This document shows positions 52,585 to 62,387 of a DNA stretch of 64,000 bases, one piece after another. Below the pieces are notes generated by a model. That model saw only the letters and a program-made list of their open reading frames with translations. It did no database searches and was not told the origin of the DNA. A program made the translations under genes and the position numbers. The stretch comes from Streptomyces graminofaciens (GTDB lineage: Bacteria; Actinomycetota; Actinomycetes; Streptomycetales; Streptomycetaceae): NCBI RefSeq assembly GCF_030294945.1, contig NZ_AP018448.1, forward strand, positions 4,928,001 through 4,992,000, given 5' to 3'. Numbering within the stretch: the first letter of the stretch is position 1; every line of letters begins with the position of its first letter.

Positions 52585-53322
52585 ATGGAGCAGACACACA
52601 CCACCCACAGCAGCACCACGGCGACGCCGGGCGCCCAGCGCCGGGTGCTCGTGGTCGAGGACGACCCGACGATCGTCGACGCCATCGCGGCCCGTCTGCG
52701 CGCCGAGGGTTTCGTCGTGCAGACCGCGTCCGACGGTCCCGCCGCGGTGGACACCGCGGAGGCCTGGCAGCCCGATCTGCTGATCCTCGACATCATGCTG
52801 CCGGGCTTCGACGGCCTGGAGGTGTGCAGGCGTGTCCAGGCCCAGCGGCCCGTCCCGGTGCTGATGCTCACCGCCCGGGACGACGAGACGGACATGCTGG
52901 TCGGGCTCGGCGTCGGCGCCGACGACTACATGACCAAGCCGTTCTCCATGCGTGAGCTGGCCGCCCGCGTGCACGTCCTGTTGCGTCGCGTCGAGCGTGC
53001 CGCGCTGGCCGCCACCACGCCGCGCTCGGGCATCCTGCGCCTCGGCGAGCTGGAGATCGACCACGCGCAGCGCCGCGTCCGGGTGCGCAGCGAGGACGTG
53101 CACCTCACGCCCACCGAGTTCGACCTGTTGGTATGTCTCGCGAACACCCCACGTGCCGTACTCTCGCGCGAACAGTTGCTCGCCGAGGTGTGGGACTGGG
53201 CGGACGCGTCCGGGACGCGGACCGTGGACAGCCACATCAAGGCGCTGCGGCGGAAGATCGGCGCGGAGCGGATCCGCACGGTGCACGGCGTCGGGTACGC
53301 CCTGGAGACCCCGACCCCCTGA
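52585..53322 (+). CDS. OmpR-family response regulator
   Basis: The protein has 245 residues. The receiver domain (about 20-135) shows VLVVEDDPTIVDAIAARL (acidic pair), the phospho-acceptor Asp in LLILDIMLPGFDGLEV, the switch Thr in VLMLTARDDETD and the Lys in YMTKPFSMREL. The C-terminal winged helix (about 150-240) has HLTPTEFDLLVCLANTPRAV and RTVDSHIKALRRKIG. It is followed 67 bases later by its kinase on the same strand. Confidence 0.95.
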   Translation: MEQTHTTHSSTTATPGAQRRVLVVEDDPTIVDAIAARLRAEGFVVQTASDGPAAVDTAEAWQPDLLILDIMLPGFDGLEVCRRVQAQRPVPVLMLTARDDETDMLVGLGVGADDYMTKPFSMRELAARVHVLLRRVERAALAATTPRSGILRLGELEIDHAQRRVRVRSEDVHLTPTEFDLLVCLANTPRAVLSREQLLAEVWDWADASGTRTVDSHIKALRRKIGAERIRTVHGVGYALETPTP

Positions 53323-53389
53323 GCCGACGCGAGCGTTGCTCCGTATCGCACGGGCATGGCAGGTGCAGGTGTTGGGGGCTGGTGGCGGT

Positions 53390-54607
53390 ATGAACGGTCT
53401 CGGTGGGTCGAAGTCGGCGTCGACGGGATCGGCGTCGGTGTCGGTGACGCCGGCATCGGCGAAGGCGGCGTCGGCATCGGTGGCGTCGATGACACCGCAA
53501 GTGCGCAGGGGCGCGGGCCCCTTGGGCAATCTGCGGCCCTTCTCCATCAAGACGAAGCTGGGCACGCTCGTCGTGGTCTCGGTGCTGATCACCACGGGTC
53601 TGTTGATGATCGCGGTGCGCACCGAGACCGAGCTGCGCTTCATCACGGTGTTCTCGATGATCGCCACGCTGCTGATTACGCAGTTCGTGGCGCATTCGCT
53701 CACCGCTCCGCTGGACGAGATGAACACGGTCGCCCGGTCCATCTCGCGCGGCGACTACACGCGCCGGGTGCGCGACAACCGCCGGGACGAGCTGGGTGAT
53801 CTCGGCCACACGATCAATCTCATGGCCGACGAGCTGGAGGCCCAGGACCGCCAGCGCAAGGAGCTGGTGGCGAACGTCTCCCACGAGCTGCGCACCCCCA
53901 TCGCGGGCCTGCGCGCGGTCCTGGAGAACATCGTCGACGGCGTCACACAGGCCGACCCCGAGACGATGCGTACGGCGCTGAAGCAGACGGAACGCCTGGG
54001 CCGCCTGGTCGAGACGCTGCTGGACCTCTCCCGCCTGGACAACGGCGTGGTACCGCTCCGCCGCCGCCGCTTCGAGGTCTGGCCGTATCTCTCGGGAGTC
54101 CTCAAGGAGGCCCAGATGGTCGCCTCGGCGCGCGGCGGCATCACCTCGGGCTCCGGCAACCACACCCGTACGGACGTCCATCTGCACCTGGACGTGCACC
54201 CACCGGAGCTGACGGCGAACGCGGACCCGGAGCGGATCCACCAGGTGGTCGCCAACCTCATCGACAACGCGGTCAAGCACAGCCCGCCGCACGGCCGGGT
54301 CACGGTGAAGGCGCGGCGCGGCCCTGTGCCCGAGTCCCTGGAGCTGGAGGTCCTCGACGAGGGCCCCGGCATCCCGGAGAGCGAGTGGCACCGCGTCTTC
54401 GAACGCTTCAACCGGGGCGCCGTCAGCTCCCCGCACGGCCCCGGCAGCGACGGCGGCACCGGCCTGGGCCTCGCGATCGCCCGCTGGGCGGTGGATCTGC
54501 ACGGCGGCCGCATCGGCGTCGCCGAGTCCGGGAAGGGCTGCCGGATCCAGGTGGTACTGCCGGGTGCGCCCGGCCTGGGATCCCAGCGCACGTCCACCCA
54601 GCCCTGA
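53390..54607 (+). CDS. Sensor histidine kinase, partner of the upstream regulator
   Basis: The ATG at 53390 gives 405 residues. The head is Ser/Ala-rich and encoded by tcggcgtcg-type repeats. Two close membrane helices (about 52-95; [19 protein letters not shown] and [17 protein letters not shown]) have almost no outer loop, so the signal is probably sensed in the membrane. HAMP ([16 protein letters not shown]) is followed by the H-box [16 protein letters not shown]-box [15 protein letters not shown] and G-boxes [10 protein letters not shown] and [10 protein letters not shown]. The following gene encodes 2-oxoglutarate dehydrogenase, 533 bases away; co-regulation is possible but not shown. 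Confidence 0.94.
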   Translation: MNGLGGSKSASTGSASVSVTPASAKAASASVASMTPQVRRGAGPLGNLRPFSIKTKLGTLVVVSVLITTGLLMIAVRTETELRFITVFSMIATLLITQFVAHSLTAPLDEMNTVARSISRGDYTRRVRDNRRDELGDLGHTINLMADELEAQDRQRKELVANVSHELRTPIAGLRAVLENIVDGVTQADPETMRTALKQTERLGRLVETLLDLSRLDNGVVPLRRRRFEVWPYLSGVLKEAQMVASARGGITSGSGNHTRTDVHLHLDVHPPELTANADPERIHQVVANLIDNAVKHSPPHGRVTVKARRGPVPESLELEVLDEGPGIPESEWHRVFERFNRGAVSSPHGPGSDGGTGLGLAIARWAVDLHGGRIGVAESGKGCRIQVVLPGAPGLGSQRTSTQP

Positions 54608-55140
54608 GGGGTCTCGCCCCCCGTCGCCGGTCGCGCAGTTTCCCGAGGCCATGTTTTGAGGGGCGCAAAGCCGATCCGGGTCGAAGGGGCTGCACCCCCG
54701 GGAAATGGGACGGGCAGGGGCGGCGGGGGCGAAAAATCCCCAGGTACCCACATACACCGTGGCCGAATCCCCCCACCATTGCCGAATTCCGCTCATCCTC
54801 CCGGGGCTTACATCTCTGCCAAGTTGACGTAAAGTTCGAACCGGAGCCACAAGATCCACCTCTGTCCGCACCGACGGACACGTGTGATCAGGTGCGTTCG
54901 CGCAGAGGGCCGCGCCGCAAGACGCCGCAGGCCCGGCCGACGCCTGCCCGGTACATGCCCAGCACACCCGTTCCAGACCGGAACCACGCTTGTTTCCCGC
55001 CATTTCCACCCCCGAAACGCACTTTCCAATGTGACTTACGCGACGATGAGCGGGCTCGGCCTGACCTTCTCGGCCACAGAGGCGTAGCCTTTATTCCCGC
55101 TGTCCATCACCTTGTGAAGCGGAAGAGGGCGGTTGCCGCC
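54608..55140. other. Long leader region before sucA/kgd with a degenerate Streptomyces repeat
   Basis: No gene was found in 533 bases. The part 54630-54740 (ggtcgcgcagtttcccgagg, then ggggctgcacccccggg) is a form of a repeat common between Streptomyces genes. From 54775 to 55050 the region is less GC-rich and contains ttgacg at 54823 and an AT-rich tttattcc near 55090. It is likely to hold the sucA promoter, but no clear -10/-35 pair was found. Confidence 0.45.
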
Positions 55141-58100
55141 GTGTCGCCACAGTCCCCCAGTAACTCGAGCATCTCGACCGACGCAGACCAAGCGGGCAAG
55201 AACCCCGCTGCCGCGTTCGGCCCGAACGAGTGGCTCGTCGACGAGATCTATCAGCAGTACCTCCAGGACCCGAATTCGGTAGACCGAGCCTGGTGGGACT
55301 TCTTCGCCGACTACAAGCCGGGCGCCGCTGCCGCCTCGGCTCCGGCGGGTACTGCGGCCGCGGGGGCCGCAGCAACCACCACACCCGCGGCACCCGCCGC
55401 CCCGGCCGCCCCCGCGGCTCCGGCCCAGACCGCTCCCGCGCAGGCGGCCCCGAAGCCCGCCGCCGCCGCCCCGGTCCCGGCCGCCGCGAAGCCCGCGGCC
55501 GCGCCCGCCCAGCCGGCGGCCGCGGCGAAGCTCCCCGGCCGCCCCAAGGCCGGCGAGGTGACGGCCGCCCCCGACGGCCCGGAGCTGATCACGCTGCGCG
55601 GCCCCGCCGCCGCGGTCGCGAAGAACATGAACGCCTCCCTGGAGCTGCCCACGGCCACGTCCGTGCGCGCCGTCCCGGTGAAGCTGCTGTTCGACAACCG
55701 CATCGTCATCAACAACCACCTGAAGCGCGCCCGGGGCGGGAAGATCTCCTTCACGCACCTGATCGGCTACGCGATGGTGCAGGCCATCAAGACGATGCCG
55801 TCGATGAACTGGCACTACGCGGAGAAGGACGGGAAGCCCACCCTCGTCAAGCCGCCGCACGTCAACTTCGGCCTCGCCATCGACCTGGTGAAGCCCAACG
55901 GCGACCGCCAGCTGGTCGTCGCGGGCATCAAGAAGGCCGAGACGCTGAACTTCTTCGAGTTCTGGCAGGCCTACGAGGACATCGTCCGCCGCGCCCGTGA
56001 CGGCAAGCTGACGATGGACGACTTCACCGGTGTCACGGTCTCCCTGACCAACCCCGGCGGCCTCGGCACCGTCCACTCCGTGCCCCGCCTGATGCCCGGC
56101 CAGTCGGTCATCATGGGCGTCGGCTCCATGGACTACCCGGCGGAGTTCCAGGGCACCAGCCAGGACACCCTGAACAAGCTCGGTATCTCGAAGGTCATGA
56201 CGCTCACGTCGACCTACGACCACCGGACCATCCAGGGCGCCGCCTCCGGCGAGTTCCTCCGCATCGTCGCGAACTACCTCCTCGGCGAGGCCGGCTTCTA
56301 CGACGACATCTTCGAGGCCCTGCGCATCCCCTACGAGCCGGTCCGCTGGCTCAAGGACATCGACGCCTCGCACGACGACGACGTCACGAAGGCCGCCCGC
56401 GTCTTCGAGCTGATCCACTCCTACCGGGTCCGCGGCCACGTCATGGCCGACACCGACCCGCTGGAGTACCGCCAGCGCAAGCACCCCGACCTGGACATCA
56501 CCGAGCACGGCCTCACCCTGTGGGACCTGGAGCGCGAGTTCGCGGTCGGCGGCTTCTCCGGCAAGTCCCTGATGAAGCTGCGTGACATCCTCGGCGTCCT
56601 GCGTGACTCGTACTGCCGTACGACCGGCGTCGAGTTCATGCACATCCAGGACCCGAAGCAGCGCCGCTGGATCCAGGACCGTATCGAGCGCCCGCACACC
56701 AAGCCGGAGCGCGAGGAGCAGCTGCGCATCCTGCGCCGGCTGAACGCGGCGGAGGCCTTCGAGACCTTCCTGCAGACGAAGTACGTCGGCCAGAAGCGCT
56801 TCTCGCTCGAAGGCGGCGAGTCGGTCATCCCGCTGCTCGACGCGGTCATCGACAGCGCGGCGGAGTCCCGTCTCGACGAGGTCGTCATCGGCATGGCCCA
56901 CCGCGGCCGCCTGAACGTCCTGGCGAACATCGTCGGCAAGTCGTACGCGCAGATCTTCCGTGAGTTCGAGGGCAACCTCGACCCGAAGTCGATGCACGGC
57001 TCCGGCGACGTGAAGTACCACCTGGGCGCCGAGGGCACGTTCACGGGCCTGGACGGCGAGCAGATCAAGGTGTCGCTGGTCGCGAACCCCTCGCACCTCG
57101 AAGCCGTCGACCCCGTCCTCGAAGGCGTCGCCCGCGCCAAGCAGGACATCATCAACAAGGGCGGCACGGACTTCACGGTCCTGCCGGTGGCCCTGCACGG
57201 CGACGCGGCCTTCGCGGGCCAGGGCGTGGTGGCCGAGACCCTGAACATGTCGCAGCTGCGCGGCTACCGCACCGGCGGCACGGTCCACATCGTCATCAAC
57301 AACCAGGTCGGCTTCACGGCCGCCCCGGAGTCCTCGCGTTCCTCCATGTACGCCACGGACGTGGCCCGCATGATCGAGGCCCCGATCTTCCACGTGAACG
57401 GCGACGACCCGGAGGCCGTGGTCCGTGTGGCCCGTCTGGCCTTCGAGTTCCGCCAGGCGTTCAACAAGGACGTGGTGATCGACCTCATCTGCTACCGCCG
57501 CCGCGGTCACAACGAGTCGGACAACCCGGCCTTCACCCAGCCGCTGATGTACGACCTGATCGACAAGAAGCGCTCGGTGCGCAAGCTCTACACCGAGTCC
57601 CTCATCGGTCGCGGCGACATCACCCTGGAAGAGGCCGAGCAGGCCCTGCAGGACTACCAGGGCCAGCTGGAGAAGGTCTTCACGGAGGTCCGCGAGGCCA
57701 CGTCGCAGCCGGCCGCCGCCGCCGCACAGGACCCGCAGGACGGCTTCCCGGTCGCGGTGAACACCGCGATCACGGCGGAGACCGTCAAGCGCATCGCCGA
57801 GTCCCAGGTCAACGTCCCGGACCACATCACCGCCCACCCGCGTCTGCTGCCGCAGCTGCAGCGCCGGGCGTCGATGGTCGAGGACGGCACGATCGACTGG
57901 GGCATGGGCGAGACCCTCGCGGTCGGCTCCCTCCTCCTGGAGGGCACCCCCGTCCGGCTGGCCGGCCAGGACTCCCAGCGCGGCACCTTCGGCCAGCGTC
58001 ACGCGGTGATCATCGACCGCGAGACGGGCGAGGAGTTCACGCCGCTGATGTACCTCTCCGAGGACCAGGCGCGGCTGAACGTCTACAACTCCCTCCTCTC

Positions 58101-58941
58101 CGAGTACGCGGCGATGGGCTTCGAGTACGGCTACTCGCTGGCCCGTCCCGAGTCCCTCGTGATGTGGGAGGCCCAGTTCGGCGACTTCGTCAACGGCGCC
58201 CAGACGGTCGTGGACGAGTTCATCTCGTCGGCGGAGCAGAAGTGGGGCCAGACGAGCGGTGTCACGCTCCTCCTCCCCCACGGCTACGAGGGCCAGGGCC
58301 CGGACCACTCGTCCGCCCGCCCGGAGCGCTTCCTCCAGCTCTGCGCGCAGAACAACATGACGGTCGCGATGCCGACCTCCCCGTCGAACTACTTCCACCT
58401 CCTGCGGTGGCAGGTGCACAACCCGCACCACAAGCCGCTGGTCGTCTTCACCCCGAAGTCGATGCTGCGCCTCAAGGCCGCCGCGTCGAAGGCGGAGGAG
58501 TTCACGAGCGGCCAGTTCCGCCCGGTCATCGGTGACAGCTCGGTCGACCCGAACGCGGTCAAGAAGGTCGTCTTCTGCGCCGGCAAGGTCTACTACGACC
58601 TGGAGGCCGAGCGCCAGAAGCGCGGCGTCACCGACACGGCGATCATCCGCATCGAGCGGCTGTACCCGCTGCCGGGCGCCGAGGTCCAGGCGGAGGTCAA
58701 CAAGTACCCGAACGCCGAGAAGTACCTCTGGACGCAGGAGGAGCCGGCGAACCAGGGTGCCTGGCCGTTCATCGCCCTCAACCTGATCGACCACCTCGAC
58801 CTCGCGGTCGGCGCGGACGTCCCCCACGGCGAGCGTCTGCGGCGCATCTCCCGCCCGCACGGCTCGTCGCCGGCGGTGGGTTCCGCGAAGCGCCACCAGG
58901 CCGAGCAGGAGCAGTTGGTGCGTGAGGTGTTCGAGGCGTAA
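55141..58941 (+). CDS. kgd: Multifunctional 2-oxoglutarate dehydrogenase/decarboxylase, fused E2-E1 (Kgd type)
   Basis: The GTG at 55141 with ggaagaggg upstream gives 1,266 residues. Residues 30-58 carry the E1-type N-terminus ([20 protein letters not shown]). An Ala/Pro linker runs to about 135. An E2 acyltransferase-like domain (about 145-370) has [20 protein letters not shown] (catalytic His near 360). The thiamine-diphosphate E1 domain (about 390-1266) has [20 protein letters not shown], the metal/ThDP region near 750 ([18 protein letters not shown]) and [20 protein letters not shown]. This fusion is an actinobacterial hallmark. It feeds succinyl-CoA to the TCA cycle with shared E2/E3 subunits. 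Confidence 0.97.
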   Translation: MSPQSPSNSSISTDADQAGKNPAAAFGPNEWLVDEIYQQYLQDPNSVDRAWWDFFADYKPGAAAASAPAGTAAAGAAATTTPAAPAAPAAPAAPAQTAPAQAAPKPAAAAPVPAAAKPAAAPAQPAAAAKLPGRPKAGEVTAAPDGPELITLRGPAAAVAKNMNASLELPTATSVRAVPVKLLFDNRIVINNHLKRARGGKISFTHLIGYAMVQAIKTMPSMNWHYAEKDGKPTLVKPPHVNFGLAIDLVKPNGDRQLVVAGIKKAETLNFFEFWQAYEDIVRRARDGKLTMDDFTGVTVSLTNPGGLGTVHSVPRLMPGQSVIMGVGSMDYPAEFQGTSQDTLNKLGISKVMTLTSTYDHRTIQGAASGEFLRIVANYLLGEAGFYDDIFEALRIPYEPVRWLKDIDASHDDDVTKAARVFELIHSYRVRGHVMADTDPLEYRQRKHPDLDITEHGLTLWDLEREFAVGGFSGKSLMKLRDILGVLRDSYCRTTGVEFMHIQDPKQRRWIQDRIERPHTKPEREEQLRILRRLNAAEAFETFLQTKYVGQKRFSLEGGESVIPLLDAVIDSAAESRLDEVVIGMAHRGRLNVLANIVGKSYAQIFREFEGNLDPKSMHGSGDVKYHLGAEGTFTGLDGEQIKVSLVANPSHLEAVDPVLEGVARAKQDIINKGGTDFTVLPVALHGDAAFAGQGVVAETLNMSQLRGYRTGGTVHIVINNQVGFTAAPESSRSSMYATDVARMIEAPIFHVNGDDPEAVVRVARLAFEFRQAFNKDVVIDLICYRRRGHNESDNPAFTQPLMYDLIDKKRSVRKLYTESLIGRGDITLEEAEQALQDYQGQLEKVFTEVREATSQPAAAAAQDPQDGFPVAVNTAITAETVKRIAESQVNVPDHITAHPRLLPQLQRRASMVEDGTIDWGMGETLAVGSLLLEGTPVRLAGQDSQRGTFGQRHAVIIDRETGEEFTPLMYLSEDQARLNVYNSLLSEYAAMGFEYGYSLARPESLVMWEAQFGDFVNGAQTVVDEFISSAEQKWGQTSGVTLLLPHGYEGQGPDHSSARPERFLQLCAQNNMTVAMPTSPSNYFHLLRWQVHNPHHKPLVVFTPKSMLRLKAAASKAEEFTSGQFRPVIGDSSVDPNAVKKVVFCAGKVYYDLEAERQKRGVTDTAIIRIERLYPLPGAEVQAEVNKYPNAEKYLWTQEEPANQGAWPFIALNLIDHLDLAVGADVPHGERLRRISRPHGSSPAVGSAKRHQAEQEQLVREVFEA

Positions 58942-58963
58942 CAGCGCTCGAAGGCCGTACGCA

Positions 58964-59007
58964 GCCGGGCCGCACTCCCTTCCACGGGGGTGCGGCCCGG
59001 CCGTTTT
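58964..59007. terminator. Strong hairpin after kgd with T-rich tail
   Basis: gccgggccgcactccc (58964-58979) pairs with gggggtgcggcccggc (58986-59001), followed by cgtttt. It is the best rho-independent terminator in the window and isolates kgd from the small gene at 59028. Confidence 0.85.
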
Positions 59008-59027
59008 CCCGCACTTATCCTTGACCC

Positions 59028-59207
59028 ATGTACTTCACGGACCGTGGCATCGAAGAACTGGAGAAGCGGCGCGGCGAGGAGGAGGTCACCTTTCAGTGGC
59101 TCGCCGAGCAGTTGCGGACGTTCGTCGATCTGAATCCGGACTTCGAGGTGCCCGTCGAGCGACTGGCGACGTGGCTGGCGCGGCTGGACGACGAGGACGA
59201 CGAGTAG
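59028..59207 (+). CDS. Small conserved protein (59 aa, DUF6104-like)
   Basis: The ATG at 59028 opens MYFTDRGIEELEKRRGEEEV and continues FQWLAEQLRTFVDLNPDFEV to an acidic end DEDDE. It is helical, acidic and soluble. The same small protein is found in this place in other Streptomyces, as far as I remember; its function is unknown. Codon use is strongly GC3-biased, supporting a real gene despite its size. Confidence 0.8.
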   Translation: MYFTDRGIEELEKRRGEEEVTFQWLAEQLRTFVDLNPDFEVPVERLATWLARLDDEDDE

Positions 59208-59220
59208 GTCCGTCGGCCGC

Positions 59221-60075
59221 TCAGTCGCGGGGGTGGGCGAGGTCGTAGAGGAGGCCGAGCGCCCCGTGGCCGATCAGTAGGCCGCCCGCGACGATCCAGC
59301 CCCCGCTGCGGCGGTACAGGCCCCAGGCCGTGAACGGCAGGCCCGCCGCCAGCTGGGCTGCGGCCAGGGCGCGGGCCCTGGGGGTACCGGCCCAGGGGAG
59401 CCAGGGGCCGAGGCGGCCGTGTTCGATGGCGTCGAGTTCCATGCGTACGGCTCCGCGCCAGCCGGTCCACTCGATGCGCTGGACGCCGGGCTGGACGCGG
59501 GCGACCTCGCGCAGGCGGTCGGCGGGCTCGCCGGGGGTGAGGCCGACGGGGAGGGCCACGCCCGCGCGCGTGAGCACCGCGAGGAGGCCGAGCATGCGGG
59601 TGCGGGCGTTCGCCGTCGGGTCCGGTCGCGTGAGGTCGTCCAGGGGCTGTGCGTCGAGGACCGGGTCCAGGGCCAGGCGGGCGGCGAAGGTGCGCATCGC
59701 CTCGTCCTCGCCGACCGGGGTGCCGTTCGTGAGCCAGATGTAGCCGACGGTGCGGCGGAAGCCGGAGGCGAGGGTGTAGCCGCTGCGGTCGGCGTCCCAC
59801 CACAGGGCGAGTACGGGCCAAGGGGCGCCGACGGCCAGGGCGCCGGCCCAGCCGGTGAGGACACGGTCGACGGGTTCGGCGCCGTCCAGCCAGGGCTTGC
59901 CCTCGGGCACGAGCACGCTCCACTCGGGGCCGGCCGGGGTGAGCAGCATGCGTTCGCGGAGCAGCTGGGCGGCCGGGGCGACGGCCTCGGGGTGCGCCCT
60001 GCAGAGCAGGAGCGCGCCGGGGGCGGGGGCGGGCGTGGAACCGCCGGGTCGTCGCTGCGGGCTGTCCGTCGACAT
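59221..60075 (-). CDS. Hypothetical protein with C-terminal membrane segments
   Basis: The protein has 284 residues. The first 200 form a soluble mixed domain (APAAQLLRERMLLTPAGPEW, VPEGKPWLDGAEPVDRVLTG, WWDADRSGYTLASGFRRTVG). The last 60 contain two hydrophobic segments (AAAQLAAGLPFTAWGLYRR and GWIVAGGLLIGHGALGLLYD). No motif is recognised. It converges on the small gene, with only 13 bases between stops. Confidence 0.75.
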   Translation of the reverse strand: MSTDSPQRRPGGSTPAPAPGALLLCRAHPEAVAPAAQLLRERMLLTPAGPEWSVLVPEGKPWLDGAEPVDRVLTGWAGALAVGAPWPVLALWWDADRSGYTLASGFRRTVGYIWLTNGTPVGEDEAMRTFAARLALDPVLDAQPLDDLTRPDPTANARTRMLGLLAVLTRAGVALPVGLTPGEPADRLREVARVQPGVQRIEWTGWRGAVRMELDAIEHGRLGPWLPWAGTPRARALAAAQLAAGLPFTAWGLYRRSGGWIVAGGLLIGHGALGLLYDLAHPRD

Positions 60076-60135
60076 GCCTCCACGCTAGGGCGATTTGTAC
60101 GTGTACATCCTCGCGGGATCACCAGAACGGGTGTC

Positions 60136-60190
60136 TTGACTTTCCATGACCGCGATATATCGTGAATAGCGAGATACGCGATATGGCGTG
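60136..60190. promoter_or_regulatory. AT-rich palindromic region before the DUF4097-PadR operon
   Basis: A -35-like ttgact lies at 60136-60141. It is followed by the perfect palindrome cgatatatcg (60153-60162) and by gagatacgcgatat (60171-60184), which repeats the CGATAT/ATATCG half-sites. Such ATATCG-type dyads suit a PadR dimer. The block stands out in a very GC-rich region, about 75-100 bases before the first gene. The operator role is inferred. Confidence 0.6.
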
Positions 60191-60256
60191 TCTGGCGTGA
60201 TGTTCGGTCGAGTGGTGTTCAGTCGAGCTGTCTCAGGTGTCCAGGGGGTTGGCGTC

Positions 60257-61243
60257 ATGTCCGAGTGGTCCGTCGCAGAACCGTGCAAGCTCACGTTCGA
60301 CGAGCCGGTGAAGGCACTTCACGTCCACGTGGTCAACGGCACGGTGAACGTGGTGGGGACGGACGAAGGTTCCCCTCGTCTGGAGGTGTCCGACATCGAG
60401 GGCCCACCCCTGACGGTGACGCAGAAGGACGGCACGCTGACGGTGGCGTACGACGACCTGCCCTGGAAGGGCTTCCTGAAGTGGCTCGACCGCAAGGGCT
60501 GGCGCCGCAGCGCCCTGGTCTCCCTCGCCGTGCCGGCGGGCACCCGCGTCGAGGTGGGCGTGGTCGGCGCCACGGCCGTCGTGTCGGGGGTGGACGGGCG
60601 TACGGAGGTGAAGGGCGTCTCGGGCGACACCACCCTGGTGGGCCTCACCGGCCCGGTGCGCGCCACGACGGTGTCGGGGAACGTGGAGGCGCAGGCCCTC
60701 ACCGGCGATCTGCGGCTCAGCTCCGTCTCCGGTGATCTGACGGTGATAGAAGGCTCCTGCCCCAGGGTGAAGGCCGACTCCGTGAGCGGTTCGATCATCC
60801 TCGACCTCGACTCCACGGGCGGCCCCACCGACGTGGGCCTCACCAGTGTCTCCGGCGAGATCGCCATCCGCCTCCCCCACCTCACGGACACGGACGTCGA
60901 GGCGAACACCGCGAGAGGCACGATCTCCAACGCCTTCGACGACCTCCGGGTCAGCGGCCCCTGGGGCGCCCACAAGGTCACCGGCCGCCTCGGCACGGGC
61001 AACGGCCGGCTGAAGGCGACGACGGTCTCCGGCTCGATCGCCCTCCTACGGCGCCCTCCGACGGAGGACGAGCCGTGGGACGAGACCACCTCCGACGGCG
61101 ACAGCCCGTCTGCCGGTGAGCCCGGCAGGACCGTGGCGGCCGGTGCGCCCGACGGCACCCCGCCCACGGCTGCCCCCGACGGCGTGAACGACAATCCGTC
61201 CGACGACCCGGCCTCCGGCACGACCGACAAGAAGGTGCTCTGA
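60257..61243 (+). CDS. DUF4097-type beta-repeat protein paired with PadR
   Basis: The ATG at 60257 gives 328 residues. Residues about 10-280 are a run of short beta strands (VHVVNGTVNVVGTDEGSP, GVSGDTTLVGLTGPVRATTV, ALTGDLRLSSVSGDLTVI, SVSGSIILDLD), the DUF4097 or adhesin-like right-handed beta-helix. The last 50 are an acidic disordered tail. There is no signal or membrane helix, so it is cytoplasmic. It is followed one base later by a PadR regulator and is probably controlled by it. The role is unknown; bactofilin-like or scaffold functions have been suggested for such folds only by analogy. Confidence 0.85.
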   Translation: MSEWSVAEPCKLTFDEPVKALHVHVVNGTVNVVGTDEGSPRLEVSDIEGPPLTVTQKDGTLTVAYDDLPWKGFLKWLDRKGWRRSALVSLAVPAGTRVEVGVVGATAVVSGVDGRTEVKGVSGDTTLVGLTGPVRATTVSGNVEAQALTGDLRLSSVSGDLTVIEGSCPRVKADSVSGSIILDLDSTGGPTDVGLTSVSGEIAIRLPHLTDTDVEANTARGTISNAFDDLRVSGPWGAHKVTGRLGTGNGRLKATTVSGSIALLRRPPTEDEPWDETTSDGDSPSAGEPGRTVAAGAPDGTPPTAAPDGVNDNPSDDPASGTTDKKVL

Positions 61244-61244
61244 C

Positions 61245-62342
61245 ATGCCTCCCGTCTTCGCTCACGGACGCCTGCGTCTCTATCTGCTGAAGCTGCTGGA
61301 CGAGGCCCCGCGCCACGGCTACGAGGTCATCCGGCTGCTGGAGGAGCGCTTCCAGGGGCTGTACGCCCCCTCGGCCGGCACGGTGTACCCGCGCCTGGCC
61401 AAGCTGGAGGCCGAGGGGCTGGTCACCCACACCACCGAGGGCGGCCGCAAGGTGTACGCGATCGCGGACGCGGGCCGCGCCGAACTGGCTGACCGCAGCG
61501 GCGAGTTGGCCGACCTGGAGCTGGAGATCCGCGACTCGGTGGCGGAGCTGGCCGCCGAGATCCGGGCCGATGTACGAGGCGCCGCGGGCGACCTGCGCCG
61601 TGAGATGCGTGCGGCCGCCTCCGAGGCCCGCAGGGGGACCGGGGGCGAGGGTGCCGGTGAGCAGGGCCCGCTCGGGGAGTTCGGGGAGTACGCCGACAAG
61701 GAGTCCTGGCGGGCCGCGAAGGAGGAGATGCGGCGCGTCAAGCAGGAGTGGAAGGAGCAGGCCCGGCGCGCCAAGGACGAGAGCAGGCGGGCCCGCGAGG
61801 AGGCACAGCGGGCTCGCCGCCAGGCCAAGGAGGCGCAGGAGCGGGCGCGTACGCAGGCCCAGGAGGAGGTGCAGCGCATCGCCAAGCGGGTCCAGGACCA
61901 CGTCCAGGATCACTTCACCCGGGGTGACTGGCCGACGGGGGTGCGCGAGGGGCTGACCGAACTGGCCAAGGAGTTCGGCGAGTTCGGGAAGGACTTCGGA
62001 AAGGAGTTCGGCAAGGACTTCGGGTTCGGGCGCGCGGGGACCGAGTCCGGCCCGGGCACCGGTGCCGCGCCTGGCTCCGATACCGGCCCGAGGCCCGCCG
62101 AGCCCGACTTCACGACCACTCCCGAGGACTTCCCCGCCGCGTATGAGCCCGCCTGGGTGCACGAGGCCCCGACGGGCGACCCGGCCCGCGACCTCGACCG
62201 CCTCCTGGACCGCTTCCGCGACGACATCCGCGACGCGGCCCGCGACCACGGGGTGACGGAGGACCAGTTGCGCGAAGCCCGCCGCCATCTGTCGACGGCG
62301 GCGGCCCACATCGGCGCGGCGCTGCGAGTGCCCAAGGGGTGA
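61245..62342 (+). CDS. PadR-family transcriptional regulator with long charged C-terminus
   Basis: The protein has 365 residues. The N-terminal 80 are the PadR winged helix: RLRLYLLKLLDEAPRHGYEV, IRLLEERFQGLYAPSAGTVY and LEAEGLVTHTTEGGRKVYAI. The rest is unusual for PadR (typically 110-180 residues in all): a long Arg/Glu/Lys helix (about 160-215) and an FGKDFGKEFGKDFG stretch near 245-260, then a helical end (LDRLLDRFRDDIRDAARDHG). The extended helix could dimerise or bind the DUF4097 protein. It sits one base after that gene's stop. Confidence 0.9.
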   Translation: MPPVFAHGRLRLYLLKLLDEAPRHGYEVIRLLEERFQGLYAPSAGTVYPRLAKLEAEGLVTHTTEGGRKVYAIADAGRAELADRSGELADLELEIRDSVAELAAEIRADVRGAAGDLRREMRAAASEARRGTGGEGAGEQGPLGEFGEYADKESWRAAKEEMRRVKQEWKEQARRAKDESRRAREEAQRARRQAKEAQERARTQAQEEVQRIAKRVQDHVQDHFTRGDWPTGVREGLTELAKEFGEFGKDFGKEFGKDFGFGRAGTESGPGTGAAPGSDTGPRPAEPDFTTTPEDFPAAYEPAWVHEAPTGDPARDLDRLLDRFRDDIRDAARDHGVTEDQLREARRHLSTAAAHIGAALRVPKG

Positions 62343-62387
62343 GCGGGTGGCGCGGGCAGAGGCCGATCTGCGGGTGGCTGTCGGCTG

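Noticed and set aside
55036..58896. Leftward frame of nearly 1,290 codons across kgd
   Set aside because: It mirrors the strongly biased kgd coding strand and contains no recognisable domain.
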